DNA from: Deltaproteobacteria bacterium HGW-Deltaproteobacteria-22
GTDB taxonomy: Bacteria; Myxococcota_A; Polyangia; HGW-17
Direction of reading: 5' to 3'
Length of the DNA: 43,266 nt
NCBI GenBank assembly: GCA_002841825.1
Contig: PHAZ01000007.1
Location: 34,928 to 78,193 of the forward strand
The position numbers and the translations under genes were made by a program. The notes beneath the pieces are model-generated. The model was not told the DNA's origin. It was given only the letters and a program-made list of their open reading frames with translations, and made no database searches. Shown one piece after another: positions 30,807 to 41,193 of this stretch (its first letter is position 1; each line of letters begins with the position of its first letter).

Positions 30807-30923
30807 ATGAGGTTCGGCGGGAATCATCCAACGGTCAGTTCATTTGCATGCTCCGTTATTTCGGACGCACGCATCACCCCGAAACCTCGTTTTCACGGCC
30901 ATTTTCCACGGGAGGATTCATAG
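30807..30923 (+). CDS. Possible leaderless 38-residue leader peptide ahead of the FHA genes
   Basis: An ATG at 30807 opens a frame ending in TAG at 30921-30923, immediately before the FHA gene start at 30924. The ATG lies seven bases after the predicted -10, so transcription could begin at or next to it and the message would be leaderless. The peptide begins MRFGGNHPTVSSF and has no known motif. It may simply be a chance frame; the AGGAGGA-type ribosome site for the FHA gene lies inside it. Confidence 0.3.
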   Translation: MRFGGNHPTVSSFACSVISDARITPKPRFHGHFPREDS

Positions 30924-31724
30924 ATGAGCGGCGAGCGTCCGTGCCCCCAGTGCAGCCAACCCATTCCGGCGGGATTCAAGTTCTGCGGGAATTGCGGGTA
31001 CAAAGTCGAAGGTGGAGCTCCGGCTCCCGCACCTCACCCGACCAAAGGCTCGACGATGTATTTCGGCGCCTTCCAGATGCCCGGTCGGGCCCGTCTGATC
31101 CTGATCAAGGGCAGCGGTCAGGACGGGACCACGTATTATCTCACCGGCCAGGATCACGTCATCGGCCGTTCCGATGGATCCATCCGGCCCGAGCAGCCGG
31201 ATCCGTTCCTCAGCCCCCGTCATGCCAACTTTTTCTATGACAACGGGAACCTGTTGGTGCGGGACGAGGAAAGCGTCAACGGCGTCTTCGTCCGGATCAA
31301 GGGCTCCGTTCCAGTCCAGCCCGGCGACAACTTCATGGTGGGCAAGCAACTGCTTCGCCTGGATCTGACGGAAGAGTACACGGAACCCCGCGCCGAAGCC
31401 GATGGAACTTACTACTACTACACGCCCCATATTCCGGCATCATTCCTGGTCACGCGTGTCCTTCAGGGTGGCATCGACGGGGATGTGTACCGGGCCGAAG
31501 GCAACAGCCTCACGATGGGCCGCTCCGGAAACACGATCGATTTCCCTTCGGATCCGTTCATTTCCGGCAATCATGCACGGCTTGAGTTCACCGGTGACGG
31601 ATACAGCCTGACCGATCTGAATTCACGAAACGGCACTTTCTGCCGCATCAAAAACGACCAGCAACTGGTGCACGGTGACTTCGTGTTCATCGGACAACAG
31701 TTGTTCCGGGTGGAAATCACCTGA
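30924..31724 (+). CDS. Zinc-ribbon protein with two FHA domains
   Basis: 266 residues; GGGAGGA lies seven bases before the ATG. The N-terminus holds a four-Cys zinc ribbon, CPQCSQPIPAGFKFCGNCG (residues 7-25). FHA domain 1 spans about 50-150 (GRSDGS, SPRHANF, SVNGVF) and FHA 2 about 165-266 (MGRSGN, SGNHARLEF, LNSRNGTF). Both keep the Arg, Ser-x-x-His and Asn-Gly positions used to bind phosphothreonine. There is no catalytic domain, so the protein is an adaptor or reader. A close relative follows 49 bp later. The kinase it would serve cannot be named from sequence; PrkA lies 4.7 kb downstream. Confidence 0.88.
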   Translation: MSGERPCPQCSQPIPAGFKFCGNCGYKVEGGAPAPAPHPTKGSTMYFGAFQMPGRARLILIKGSGQDGTTYYLTGQDHVIGRSDGSIRPEQPDPFLSPRHANFFYDNGNLLVRDEESVNGVFVRIKGSVPVQPGDNFMVGKQLLRLDLTEEYTEPRAEADGTYYYYTPHIPASFLVTRVLQGGIDGDVYRAEGNSLTMGRSGNTIDFPSDPFISGNHARLEFTGDGYSLTDLNSRNGTFCRIKNDQQLVHGDFVFIGQQLFRVEIT

Positions 31725-31773
31725 TTCGATTGCGTGCGCCTGTCGTCCCGGTAACGACACAAGGAGATGAACC

Positions 31774-33285
31774 GTGTCAAGTGTGATTTGTAAACAATGT
31801 GGAAGAGAAAATAGATCGCATTTCAAGTTCTGCCTGGGCTGCGGCGTGGAACTCAACAAGGAAAACGTCATCGTCAAGGCGGAAGCCACCATTCCGCCGG
31901 TGATGCCGCCGGCTCCGGAACAGTCTCACAAGATCGCCAGCGCGCCTACGATGGCCGCGACACCGGGTTCAGAGTTGGCCGATTATCTGAAGAGCCAGGG
32001 AATCGCGATTCCCGAGAGCAGCCGGCCCAGCCCGTCGGTGCCGACGCCGCCGCCCTTCGCGGCTCCCCCTCCGGCGGGTGCACCGCCGTTTGCTGCTCCC
32101 GCCCCGGCGCCAGCTCCGTTTGCTGCTCCCGCCCCGGCGCCAGCTCCGTTCATGGCTCCGCCGCCGGCGCCTGCCCCGTTCGCAGCCCCTGCGCCCTTCG
32201 AGGCCCCGCCGGCTTCGGCGGCGCCGCCCCCGGCAGGCGCTCCGTTCATGGCACCACCCCCCCCGGCCGCGCCCGCCCCGTTCGCTGCCCCCGCGCCCTT
32301 CGCGGCCCCGCCGGCGCCGGTGGCTCCTCCGGCGGCCCCGGTCATCGACGAGAGCAGCGACGAGCTCCCCTTCACACCCCCGGCCGCGCACGGCGGGTTC
32401 GAGATGGCCGACACCGTCTGCGCCGACGATGAGCAGCAGCAGATGATCCTTCCCAAGCCCGTACCCGATTCCGGCGCCAAGGTCTGCTCGCAGTGCGGCA
32501 CCGCCATCACCCCGGGGTTCAAGTTCTGCGGCAACTGCGGCAGTCCGGCCATCGTGGACGCGCCGGTCCCTCCTTCCCTGGATTCCACGATTCCGGCGCC
32601 AGCCCCCTTCGTGGCCCCGGCCCCCGTCCCTGTGCCAGTTGCGGCCCCGGCCCCCGTCCCGGTGGCCCGCCTGATCGTGCAGCGGCCCGACGGCTCCACC
32701 GCGCCGGTCATCGACATGTTCGACGGAGAGACCATCCTCGGCCGCTCGACTCACGCGGCCTTCTCCAACGACTACTACATGTCTCCAAACCACTGCAAAC
32801 TCACCATCGACAGCGGCTCGATCTTCGTCGAAGATCTCGGCAGCCTCAACGGAACGTTCTTCCGCCTGTCGCACGAGGAACTGCTGCACGACGGTGACAT
32901 GTTCCGCGTGGGCACCGAGGTGCTCCGCTATCGGGCCCTTCCGCCGGTCGACGCACTCGATGACGGCACCATCATCGCAGGCAGCCCGAACCTCGACGCC
33001 TGGGGCCGCCTCGAGTTGATCATGGGCAAGGACGTGCCCGGACAGGCCTTCGCGATGACCGGTGAGCGCATCCGGATCGGCCGCGAGGAAGGCGACATCA
33101 CATTCCCGGACGATGGCTACGTCTCTGGAGAACACCTGGAAGTCACGCGGATGGACAACGCGTCGTATTTGATCGACCTGAACTCCTCCAATGGCACCTA
33201 CCTGAACATCAAAAACATGATGGAGCTCGATCCGGCTACACCCATCCTCATGGGGTATCAACTGTACCGGATCGAACTGCTGTAA
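31774..33285 (+). CDS. Zinc-ribbon/FHA protein with long Pro-Ala linker
   Basis: 503 residues from a GTG at 31774, preceded by AAGGAG. The order is: zinc ribbon 1 (CKQCGRENRSHFKFCLGCG, residues about 5-23), a Pro/Ala-rich linker of some 150 residues (about 85-215), zinc ribbon 2 (CSQCGTAITPGFKFCGNCG, about 238-256), a second Pro-rich spacer, and two FHA domains (about 300-390, GRSTHA, SPNHCKL, LGSLNGTF; and about 410-503, GREEGD, SGEHLEV, LNSSNGTY). The core repeats the layout of the preceding protein, so the two probably arose by duplication. It would link phosphothreonine signals to another partner through its ribbons. Confidence 0.86.
   Translation: MSSVICKQCGRENRSHFKFCLGCGVELNKENVIVKAEATIPPVMPPAPEQSHKIASAPTMAATPGSELADYLKSQGIAIPESSRPSPSVPTPPPFAAPPPAGAPPFAAPAPAPAPFAAPAPAPAPFMAPPPAPAPFAAPAPFEAPPASAAPPPAGAPFMAPPPPAAPAPFAAPAPFAAPPAPVAPPAAPVIDESSDELPFTPPAAHGGFEMADTVCADDEQQQMILPKPVPDSGAKVCSQCGTAITPGFKFCGNCGSPAIVDAPVPPSLDSTIPAPAPFVAPAPVPVPVAAPAPVPVARLIVQRPDGSTAPVIDMFDGETILGRSTHAAFSNDYYMSPNHCKLTIDSGSIFVEDLGSLNGTFFRLSHEELLHDGDMFRVGTEVLRYRALPPVDALDDGTIIAGSPNLDAWGRLELIMGKDVPGQAFAMTGERIRIGREEGDITFPDDGYVSGEHLEVTRMDNASYLIDLNSSNGTYLNIKNMMELDPATPILMGYQLYRIELL
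32089..32148. repeat. Exact 30-bp tandem duplication in the Pro-Ala linker
   Basis: Two identical 30-bp units (32089-32118 and 32119-32148) lie head to tail, each coding ten residues of the FAAPAPAPAP type. A third partial copy follows. The length keeps the frame. Confidence 0.95.
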
Positions 33286-33297
33286 CCGGTCTACATC

Positions 33298-33885
33298 ATG
33301 GAAAAAGACCGCCGCAGTCTCATCCTGGATTGCGCAAAGGAACTTTTTGCCACCCGTGGCTACCATTCCACCGGCATCTCCGACATCATTGAAAAAGCCC
33401 AGGTGGCCCGCGGTACTTTTTATTTATATTTTGATTCCAAGCGGGCCGTCTTCGACGTTCTTCTTGAGTCCGCCTTCGAGACGATCCTGTCCTCGGTCAA
33501 GCCTGTGGTCGTGGGTCCCACCCCCGACCGCGACAACATCCTGAAGCAACTCAGGATCAACCTCGGCCGCGCGCTGGCGCCCCTGTTCGCCGATCGCCAT
33601 CTGGCCCGCATCGTGGTCAGCCAGGCCGAGACCCTCGACGAAGCCGCTGCCGCTCGTATGGAGGCCTTTTACGCAGCCCTGCGGCACTACCTCGAGGAAA
33701 GCCTCCAGGAAGGCCAGGAAAAGCACGTGATCCGCCAACTGAACACCAAGATCGTCGCCACGGCAGCCGTAGGCATGATCAAAGGCATCGTCTGGACTCA
33801 TGCGACCGGCTCGGAATCCTTCGACTACCACGAGGTCGTCGAGGAAATCGTGGAGTGGGCCGCAATGGGCATCGTCACCCGGTAA
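33298..33885 (+). CDS. TetR-family transcriptional regulator
   Basis: 195 residues. Helix-turn-helix at about residues 8-52: ILDCAKELFATRGYHSTGIS, then DIIEKAQVARGTFYLYFDSK, with the typical G-T-F-Y-x-Y-F-x-S-K end. The C-terminal domain has no recognised ligand motif. It lies 12 bp after the FHA gene and 15 bp before the next gene, so it is part of that operon and may feed back on the promoter at 30773. There is no clear ribosome site before its ATG, consistent with coupling to the upstream gene. Confidence 0.9.
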   Translation: MEKDRRSLILDCAKELFATRGYHSTGISDIIEKAQVARGTFYLYFDSKRAVFDVLLESAFETILSSVKPVVVGPTPDRDNILKQLRINLGRALAPLFADRHLARIVVSQAETLDEAAAARMEAFYAALRHYLEESLQEGQEKHVIRQLNTKIVATAAVGMIKGIVWTHATGSESFDYHEVVEEIVEWAAMGIVTR

Positions 33886-33900
33886 AGTGAGGGTTGTTTC

Positions 33901-34938
33901 ATGTTGTGGTGGGTTTTCATGCAATGTTTCCTCCTGCAGCCGCAGGAGATATCCTCCCATGAGGAGCTCTGGGGCGAGTCCACCGTCGCGCAGGTGAAGG
34001 ACTGGCAGGCGGCCCGCGAGGCGGCCCGGACAGCGGGACTTGAAGCGGTGCTGAAGGAACTATGGAGCAAGCGCGCCGCACCCACGCTGTTCATGGGGAT
34101 TCCGGCCGCCGAGGTCGAGCGGATCCAGAAGATCGTGATGTCGAAGAAGTCGTCGTTCCTGATCGGCCTCTCGGGCATCCAGGAGAACCGCAGCGCCACC
34201 GGAGCCTATACTTTCCGGGCGCTGTACCAGATTGATGTCGTCGGTTTCCTCAGGGAAATCAAGCGTCTTCTGCTTTTCAACAAGCTCCGCACCGTGCATG
34301 TGCACCTCGAGTCGACCGAACCTGCCTGGGTGACGTCCGACTGGACGTCACAGTTGTCTCAGCCTGGTCTCTCGTGTGTCGTGAAGACGGAAAAGCTGCC
34401 CCAGCACTGCCCGGTCGACTTCTGCATCCTGGCGCAGTCCCGGCGCACCGCCGAGGGATGGGAAGCCCTCATCAGGCTGCGCACCACGACGCGCGTCGAG
34501 GCCCCCAAACCACGACGTGGTCCAAGGCCGAAGCCGACGGAGAAGTCCACCGATGAATCCTTCTCGACGGTCGCCACGGTCCAGGAGGGTCTATATCTCC
34601 AGTTGCCGCCGGCTTTGCTCGCGCGTATGGGCGTCACCCCTACCGTGGCCGTCCAGATCCAGACTCCGGGAACGCTGGACTTCGCCGCCTGGATGCAGGT
34701 GCTTTTCCTGATCCAGCGGCAGGAGCCCGAGGTCGTCGCGTTGCGCACGATCGGGCTTCTTTCGGGCAGAAACACCGCGGTTTTCCACGTGCGCCAGGCA
34801 CCCGGTGGACGCGATGTGTGGTTCAAGGGACTGTATCTGGGAAAGAACGTTACCGCCACCTGGAAGAAGCGCGCCGACGGCGTGATCGAACTGCAGGTCG
34901 AGACACCGCCGGCCCTGCTGGAGAATCGTCCGCAGTAA
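33901..34938 (+). CDS. Hypothetical exported protein, possibly DUF2066-like
   Basis: 345 residues; an ATG at 33919 is an alternative. The N-terminus is hydrophobic (MLWWVFMQCFLL). The early region, REAARTAGLEAVLKELWSK, then SSFLIGLSGIQENR and YTFRALYQIDVVGFLREIKR, recalls envelope proteins of the DUF2066 type, which place an A-R-x-x-A-L helix before a strand pair. That resemblance is weak and unconfirmed. The middle has a Pro/Lys-rich insertion (PRRGPRPKPTEKS) and the end is beta-rich. It is co-transcribed with the TetR regulator and the PEGA lipoprotein. I cannot assign a function. Confidence 0.6.
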   Translation: MLWWVFMQCFLLQPQEISSHEELWGESTVAQVKDWQAAREAARTAGLEAVLKELWSKRAAPTLFMGIPAAEVERIQKIVMSKKSSFLIGLSGIQENRSATGAYTFRALYQIDVVGFLREIKRLLLFNKLRTVHVHLESTEPAWVTSDWTSQLSQPGLSCVVKTEKLPQHCPVDFCILAQSRRTAEGWEALIRLRTTTRVEAPKPRRGPRPKPTEKSTDESFSTVATVQEGLYLQLPPALLARMGVTPTVAVQIQTPGTLDFAAWMQVLFLIQRQEPEVVALRTIGLLSGRNTAVFHVRQAPGGRDVWFKGLYLGKNVTATWKKRADGVIELQVETPPALLENRPQ

Positions 34939-34969
34939 TCCCGGCGGTGTCCGGTCTCAGGTATACAAC

Positions 34970-35290
34970 ATGAATTATTTCATACGTTTTGTCTTCTTCT
35001 CCTGCGTGCTCGGTCTGTTCGCGACATCCTGCTCGCACGTCACCTTCGCGCCCAAGTCCCGACAGGGTCTGATGCTGCTGGCGATACCGCCCACGGCACA
35101 GGTATACGTCGATCACAAGTACTGGGGCACCGGGATCGAACTGGAGAGGATCCCCCGCCTGCTCCCCACAGGACGTCACGAACTGCTGATCGTCGCGCCG
35201 AACCATTACCCGTACTACTCCACCTTCACACTCAAGGCGCACGAACTGCTGCGCCGCAAACCCGGGCTGGTCCGGATCACGGAGAACTGA
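34970..35290 (+). CDS. Small PEGA-like lipoprotein
   Basis: 106 residues. The signal ends in a lipobox (LGLFATSC, Cys21). The rest looks like one PEGA-type beta domain: LMLLAIPPTAQVYVDHKYWG, then LPTGRHELLIVAPNHYPYY, matching the pattern 'P-x-A-x-V-x-V-D-x-x-x-x-G ... L-x-x-G-x-H'. Such domains are common surface or periplasmic binding modules. It lies 31 bp after the hypothetical gene and 3 bp before the transporter, so it belongs to the same unit. Confidence 0.75.
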   Translation: MNYFIRFVFFSCVLGLFATSCSHVTFAPKSRQGLMLLAIPPTAQVYVDHKYWGTGIELERIPRLLPTGRHELLIVAPNHYPYYSTFTLKAHELLRRKPGLVRITEN

Positions 35291-35293
35291 CCG

Positions 35294-36412
35294 ATGGAAA
35301 AACCTTTCGGCTTCGGATCGCCCCGACGCACGCACCTGTTTCTCCAGATTGCGATGCTCATCGGAGCCCTGCTCCTGGTCGCGAACCTCCTGGTACTGCT
35401 GATGCCGCTGGTCATCCCGGTCCTGATCTCGTTCTTCCTGGCGTACTTCTGCAACCCGTTCGTGACCCGGCTGGAGAAGCGGCGGGTGCCCCGGACCGTC
35501 GGCATCCTGATCCTGCTGTCGCTGTTCGTGTTGTTCGTCTTCTTTTTCGTGCTCTTCATCGTGCCCCTGCTGGCCTCCCAGCTCGACGAGTTCATCCGCA
35601 AGATTCCGGGGTACACCATGGCCGTCAAGGGCTGGCTGATCCCGCGCATCGAGAGCCTGCTGGACACGACGCTGCCCAACGCCTCGGAGGTGATGGCCTC
35701 GGCGATGGACCGCTTCGGCTCGGACCTCTCCACCATCGCCCGCGACGCCGCCTCCCCACTGCGCGAGGTGGCCACCTTCGCCGCGGCCGGCACCTTCTTC
35801 CTGTTCTCTTTCCTGGCCACGCTTTTCCTGATTCCGTTCTTCACTTTCTTCCTGCTGCGGGACTTCGACAAGCTCGGACGTGTCTGGACACGTCTGGTAC
35901 CTGCCCGCCATCACTGGTGGATGCAGGATCTGCTGCATGACATGGACGGCACCATGAGCTCCTGGCTGCGTGGCCAGATCCTGGTCATGGTCATCCTGGG
36001 CACGCTGTATTCCATCGGCTATTCCTGGATCGGCATCACCCTGAGCCTGTTCATCGGCCTGCTCACGGGCTTCATGGCCTTCATCCCGTACGTGGGTGCC
36101 TTCATCGGCTTCCTCCTGGCGTTGACCATGGCCATCCTCGACGGCGGAGGACTCGGCCCGGTCGTGGGTGTCAGTTTGGTCTTCGGCGGGGTCCAGCTCC
36201 TCGATGGATTCTTCATCACGCCCAACGTGCTGGGCAAGAGCGTCGGGCTCAACCCCGCGCTGGTGGTCGCAGCCCTGATGACCTTCGGCATCCTGTGGGG
36301 GTTCTGGGGGGCGTTGATCGCAGTGCCATTCGCAGCATTGCTGGCCGTGTTGACGCGGCACACCCTCAAACTTTATCAGGGATCTGAGTTCTATAATCGT
36401 TCCGAATCCTGA
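35294..36412 (+). CDS. AI-2E family transporter (PerM/UPF0118)
   Basis: 372 residues; GGAG lies nine bases before the ATG. About eight membrane helices: a hydrophobic N-terminal pair (LLVANLLVLLMPLVIPVLIS), a soluble segment (about 115-170), then the conserved C-terminal part with FLLRDFDKL, MDGTMSSWLRGQILVMVILG, YVGAFIGFLLAL and QLLDGFFITPNVLGKSVGLN followed by PALVVAAL. E. coli members export AI-2 or other small molecules, and others act in sodium tolerance; the substrate cannot be told here. It ends the operon starting at the FHA genes and is 51 bp from prkA. Confidence 0.9.
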   Translation: MEKPFGFGSPRRTHLFLQIAMLIGALLLVANLLVLLMPLVIPVLISFFLAYFCNPFVTRLEKRRVPRTVGILILLSLFVLFVFFFVLFIVPLLASQLDEFIRKIPGYTMAVKGWLIPRIESLLDTTLPNASEVMASAMDRFGSDLSTIARDAASPLREVATFAAAGTFFLFSFLATLFLIPFFTFFLLRDFDKLGRVWTRLVPARHHWWMQDLLHDMDGTMSSWLRGQILVMVILGTLYSIGYSWIGITLSLFIGLLTGFMAFIPYVGAFIGFLLALTMAILDGGGLGPVVGVSLVFGGVQLLDGFFITPNVLGKSVGLNPALVVAALMTFGILWGFWGALIAVPFAALLAVLTRHTLKLYQGSEFYNRSES

Positions 36413-36442
36413 TTGGCGATTGTTCGCATACATGGTAATAAT
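36413..36442 (+). promoter_or_regulatory. Possible promoter for the prkA cluster
   Basis: TTGGCG (36413-36418) is followed after 18 bp by AATAAT (36437-36442). It begins right at the AI-2E gene stop. The AGGAGGA ribosome site for prkA (36451-36457) follows. Spacing is slightly long, so this is a weak call. Confidence 0.35.
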
Positions 36443-36463
36443 ACCGACACAGGAGGACGACGG

Positions 36464-38542
<2,079 letters not shown>

Positions 38543-38561
38543 AACCCACGGCAGGTGACCT

Positions 38562-39671
38562 ATGAGCCAGCGAATCGATCCGGATCACAGCCGCTTCCGC
38601 CAGATCGTGCGCGGACAGATCAAGGGAAATCTGCGCAAGTACATCTCCAGTGGAGAACTGATCGGCAAGAAGGGCAAGGATCGCGTCACGATCCCGATGC
38701 CCAGCATCGATCTGCCCCGCTTCAAGTACGGTTCCAAGGATCAGGGCGGCGTCTCCCAGGGCCCCGGGGACGTCGGGGACGGTCTCGGCTCGGATCCGCA
38801 GTCCGGAGATGGCGAGGGCCAGGCCGGAAACCAGCCAGGGCAGCATGAGATGGAGGCCGAGTTTACCCTCGAGGAGCTCGCGCGCATCCTCGGAGAGGAA
38901 CTCGAACTGCCGCACATCGAGCCCAAGGGCATGCGGACCATCCGCGCCCCGCGCGACAAGTACAACGCCATTCGCCGCATCGGCCCGGAGAGCCTCAAAC
39001 ACTTCAAGCGCACCTTCAGGGAGGCGCTCAAGCGCCAGATCATCATGGGCTCCTACAACCGTGAACAGCCCATCATCGTTCCACGCAGGGAGGATCGCCG
39101 CTACCGCTCCTGGAAGGAGAGCGTCGTCCCCCAGACCAACGCAGTGATCGTGTATCTCATGGATGTGTCCGGATCCATGGGGGATGAGCAGAAGACCATG
39201 GTGCGCATCGAGAGCTTCTGGATCGACACCTGGTTGCGCTACCAGTACAAGGGCATCGAGAGCCGCTACATCATTCACGACACCAAGGCCCGCGAGGTCG
39301 ACCAGGACACCTTCTACAGCACCAAGGAGAGCGGAGGGACGATGATCTCCTCGGCCTACCTGCTGACGGCGGACCTGATCGAGGCGGAATACCCGTCCGA
39401 CGCCTGGAACGTGTACGTGTTTCACTTCTCCGACGGCGACAACTGGTCCCGTGAGGACACCCAGAAGTGCTTCGACGCGCTCAAGGTCCGGCTGCTGCCG
39501 CGGATCAACCTGTTCGGCTACGGCCAGGTGAAGAGCCCCTACGGATCGGGCCAGTTTCTGCACGATCTCGAGGAAGCCTTTCCGCATCCCGAGAACCTGG
39601 TGCTCTCGCCGATCGAGGACCGCAACGCCATCATGGACTCCATCCGGGACTTCCTGGGAAAGGGCAAGTGA
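38562..39671 (+). CDS. yeaH: YeaH/YhbH (DUF444) VWA-like protein
   Basis: 369 residues; AGGTGA sits just before the ATG. The N-terminus ([20 protein letters not shown]) and the region [20 protein letters not shown] are typical of the family. A VWA-like domain in the second half carries the MIDAS motif DVSGSMG (about residue 204) and later YFHFSDGDN-type residues ([13 protein letters not shown]). It probably acts with PrkA and SpoVR as a metal-dependent partner. The stop overlaps the SpoVR start. Confidence 0.94.
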   Translation: MSQRIDPDHSRFRQIVRGQIKGNLRKYISSGELIGKKGKDRVTIPMPSIDLPRFKYGSKDQGGVSQGPGDVGDGLGSDPQSGDGEGQAGNQPGQHEMEAEFTLEELARILGEELELPHIEPKGMRTIRAPRDKYNAIRRIGPESLKHFKRTFREALKRQIIMGSYNREQPIIVPRREDRRYRSWKESVVPQTNAVIVYLMDVSGSMGDEQKTMVRIESFWIDTWLRYQYKGIESRYIIHDTKAREVDQDTFYSTKESGGTMISSAYLLTADLIEAEYPSDAWNVYVFHFSDGDNWSREDTQKCFDALKVRLLPRINLFGYGQVKSPYGSGQFLHDLEEAFPHPENLVLSPIEDRNAIMDSIRDFLGKGK

Positions 39672-41191
39672 ACCGCATGCTGCCTCCGTACCTCCAGGAA
39701 ATGCAGACACAGGTGGAGACCGTCGCCCACGCCGCGGGCCTGGACTTCTTCGAGACGCGGTTCATCCTTGTGGACACCAAGACCCTCAACGAGGTCGCAG
39801 CCTACGGCGGCTTCCCTTCGCGCTACCCGCACTGGCGCTTCGGCATGGAATACGACCGGCTGGCCAAGGGCTCCCGTTACGGGCTGAGCAAGATCTACGA
39901 GTTGGTGATCAACAATGATCCCTGCTACGCCTACCTGCTGGAAGGAAACAACCTGGTCGACCAGAAGATGGTCATGGCCCACGTCATGGCCCACAACGAC
40001 TTCTTCAAGAACAACGTGTATTTCAAGTTCACCAACCGCAAGATGATCGACGAGATGGCCAACCATGCTGTGAAGGTACAAAAAATAATTGATCGTATCG
40101 GCATCGAGTCCGTGGAAAACTTCATCGACATCTGCCACAGCATGGACAACCTGATCGATCCCTACAGCCTCTTCATCGCCCGGCCGCCCGCGACCCGCCG
40201 CGAGCTCGAGGACCTCATCGAGGAGGCCCGGCTGGCCGCAGCCGACGCACCCGAGGCGGAGAAAAAGGGCGCCGTGCGCTCCTACATGAAGGGCTTTCTC
40301 GCAGGCGACCGGAAGAACGCCGCCGAGACGCCGGGACCTTCGATCGGCCTGCGGAAGGAGCCGATCAACCCCACGCGCGACGTGCTGGGCTTCCTTCTCA
40401 ATTGTGCGCCACTGGAGGACTGGCAGCGCACGATCCTGGAGATCGTCCGCGAGGAGGCGTACTATTTCGCCCCCCAGGCCATGACCAAGATCATGAATGA
40501 GGGATGGGCCACCTTCTGGCACAGCCGCCTGATGACACATCACCTGATCGACGCCTCCGAGGTCATCCAGTTTGCGCACACCACGTCCGGTGTCACCGTC
40601 CAGGCACCGGGTCAGTTGAACCCTTACAAGATGGGCGTGGAACTGTTCCGCGACATCGAGCACCGATGGAACCGCGGCATGCACGGCAAGGCCTGGCGCG
40701 ACTGCGATGACTACGAGAAGAAAAAACACTGGGACACCGGCGCCGGAGAGGGTCTGCAGAAGATCTTCGAGGTGCGCCGCATGTTCAACGACGTCACCTT
40801 CATCGACGAGTTTCTCACGCCCGAATTCCTGACCGAGCGTCTGTTCTACACCTACGACTACAGCCGCTCCAAGAGCGAGTACGTCATCTCCTCGCGGGAG
40901 TTCTCGGAGATCAAGAGCCGCCTGCTGTTCCAGTTGACCAACGGCGGACATCCGATCATCGCGGTGACCGATTCCGACTACGTCAACCGCGGCGAGCTGC
41001 TGCTCGAACACCGGCACTACGGTGTGGATCTCGAAGTGCCCTATGCCAAGAGCACGCTGGAGAACCTCTTCACCATCTGGAAAAAGCCCGTCAATCTCGT
41101 CACGAAGGTCAAGGATCAGCCCACGCTGCTGAGCTTCGACGGTTCGGATCACTCTTCCCGGGAACTACCCGTGTCCGCGGTAGGCGGTTGA
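39668..41191 (+). CDS. spoVR: SpoVR family protein (YcgB)
   Basis: 507 residues from a GTG at 39668 that overlaps the yeaH stop (GTGA), close to E. coli YcgB at 510; an ATG at 39677 is the alternative. Family blocks are clear: [60 protein letters not shown] then [30 protein letters not shown] and [20 protein letters not shown]. Bacillus SpoVR is needed for spore cortex formation; in non-sporulating bacteria the trio is linked to stationary-phase survival. It is the third gene of the prkA cluster. Confidence 0.95.
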   Translation: MNRMLPPYLQEMQTQVETVAHAAGLDFFETRFILVDTKTLNEVAAYGGFPSRYPHWRFGMEYDRLAKGSRYGLSKIYELVINNDPCYAYLLEGNNLVDQKMVMAHVMAHNDFFKNNVYFKFTNRKMIDEMANHAVKVQKIIDRIGIESVENFIDICHSMDNLIDPYSLFIARPPATRRELEDLIEEARLAAADAPEAEKKGAVRSYMKGFLAGDRKNAAETPGPSIGLRKEPINPTRDVLGFLLNCAPLEDWQRTILEIVREEAYYFAPQAMTKIMNEGWATFWHSRLMTHHLIDASEVIQFAHTTSGVTVQAPGQLNPYKMGVELFRDIEHRWNRGMHGKAWRDCDDYEKKKHWDTGAGEGLQKIFEVRRMFNDVTFIDEFLTPEFLTERLFYTYDYSRSKSEYVISSREFSEIKSRLLFQLTNGGHPIIAVTDSDYVNRGELLLEHRHYGVDLEVPYAKSTLENLFTIWKKPVNLVTKVKDQPTLLSFDGSDHSSRELPVSAVGG

Positions 41192-41193
41192 TC

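Noticed and set aside
31969-33366. Minus-strand frame of 465 codons opposite the FHA linker protein
   Set aside because: Arg/Gly-rich repeats are the reverse of the Pro-Ala linker; no start signal or domain.
36413-36430. Sigma54-like element (TTGGCG...TTCGC) before prkA
   Set aside because: The GG and GC dinucleotides are 9 bp apart, not the required 10, and the -12 box is not TTGC.
34850-36433. Long open frame on the minus strand (527 codons) opposite the PEGA and AI-2E genes
   Set aside because: The translation is Gln/Glu/Asp/Arg-rich with no domain, and the plus-strand frames have clear membrane helices and ribosome sites. It is an antisense frame of GC-rich DNA.
39539-41152. Long minus-strand frame (537 codons) opposite spoVR
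   Set aside because: Antisense of a strongly conserved gene with no recognisable motif.
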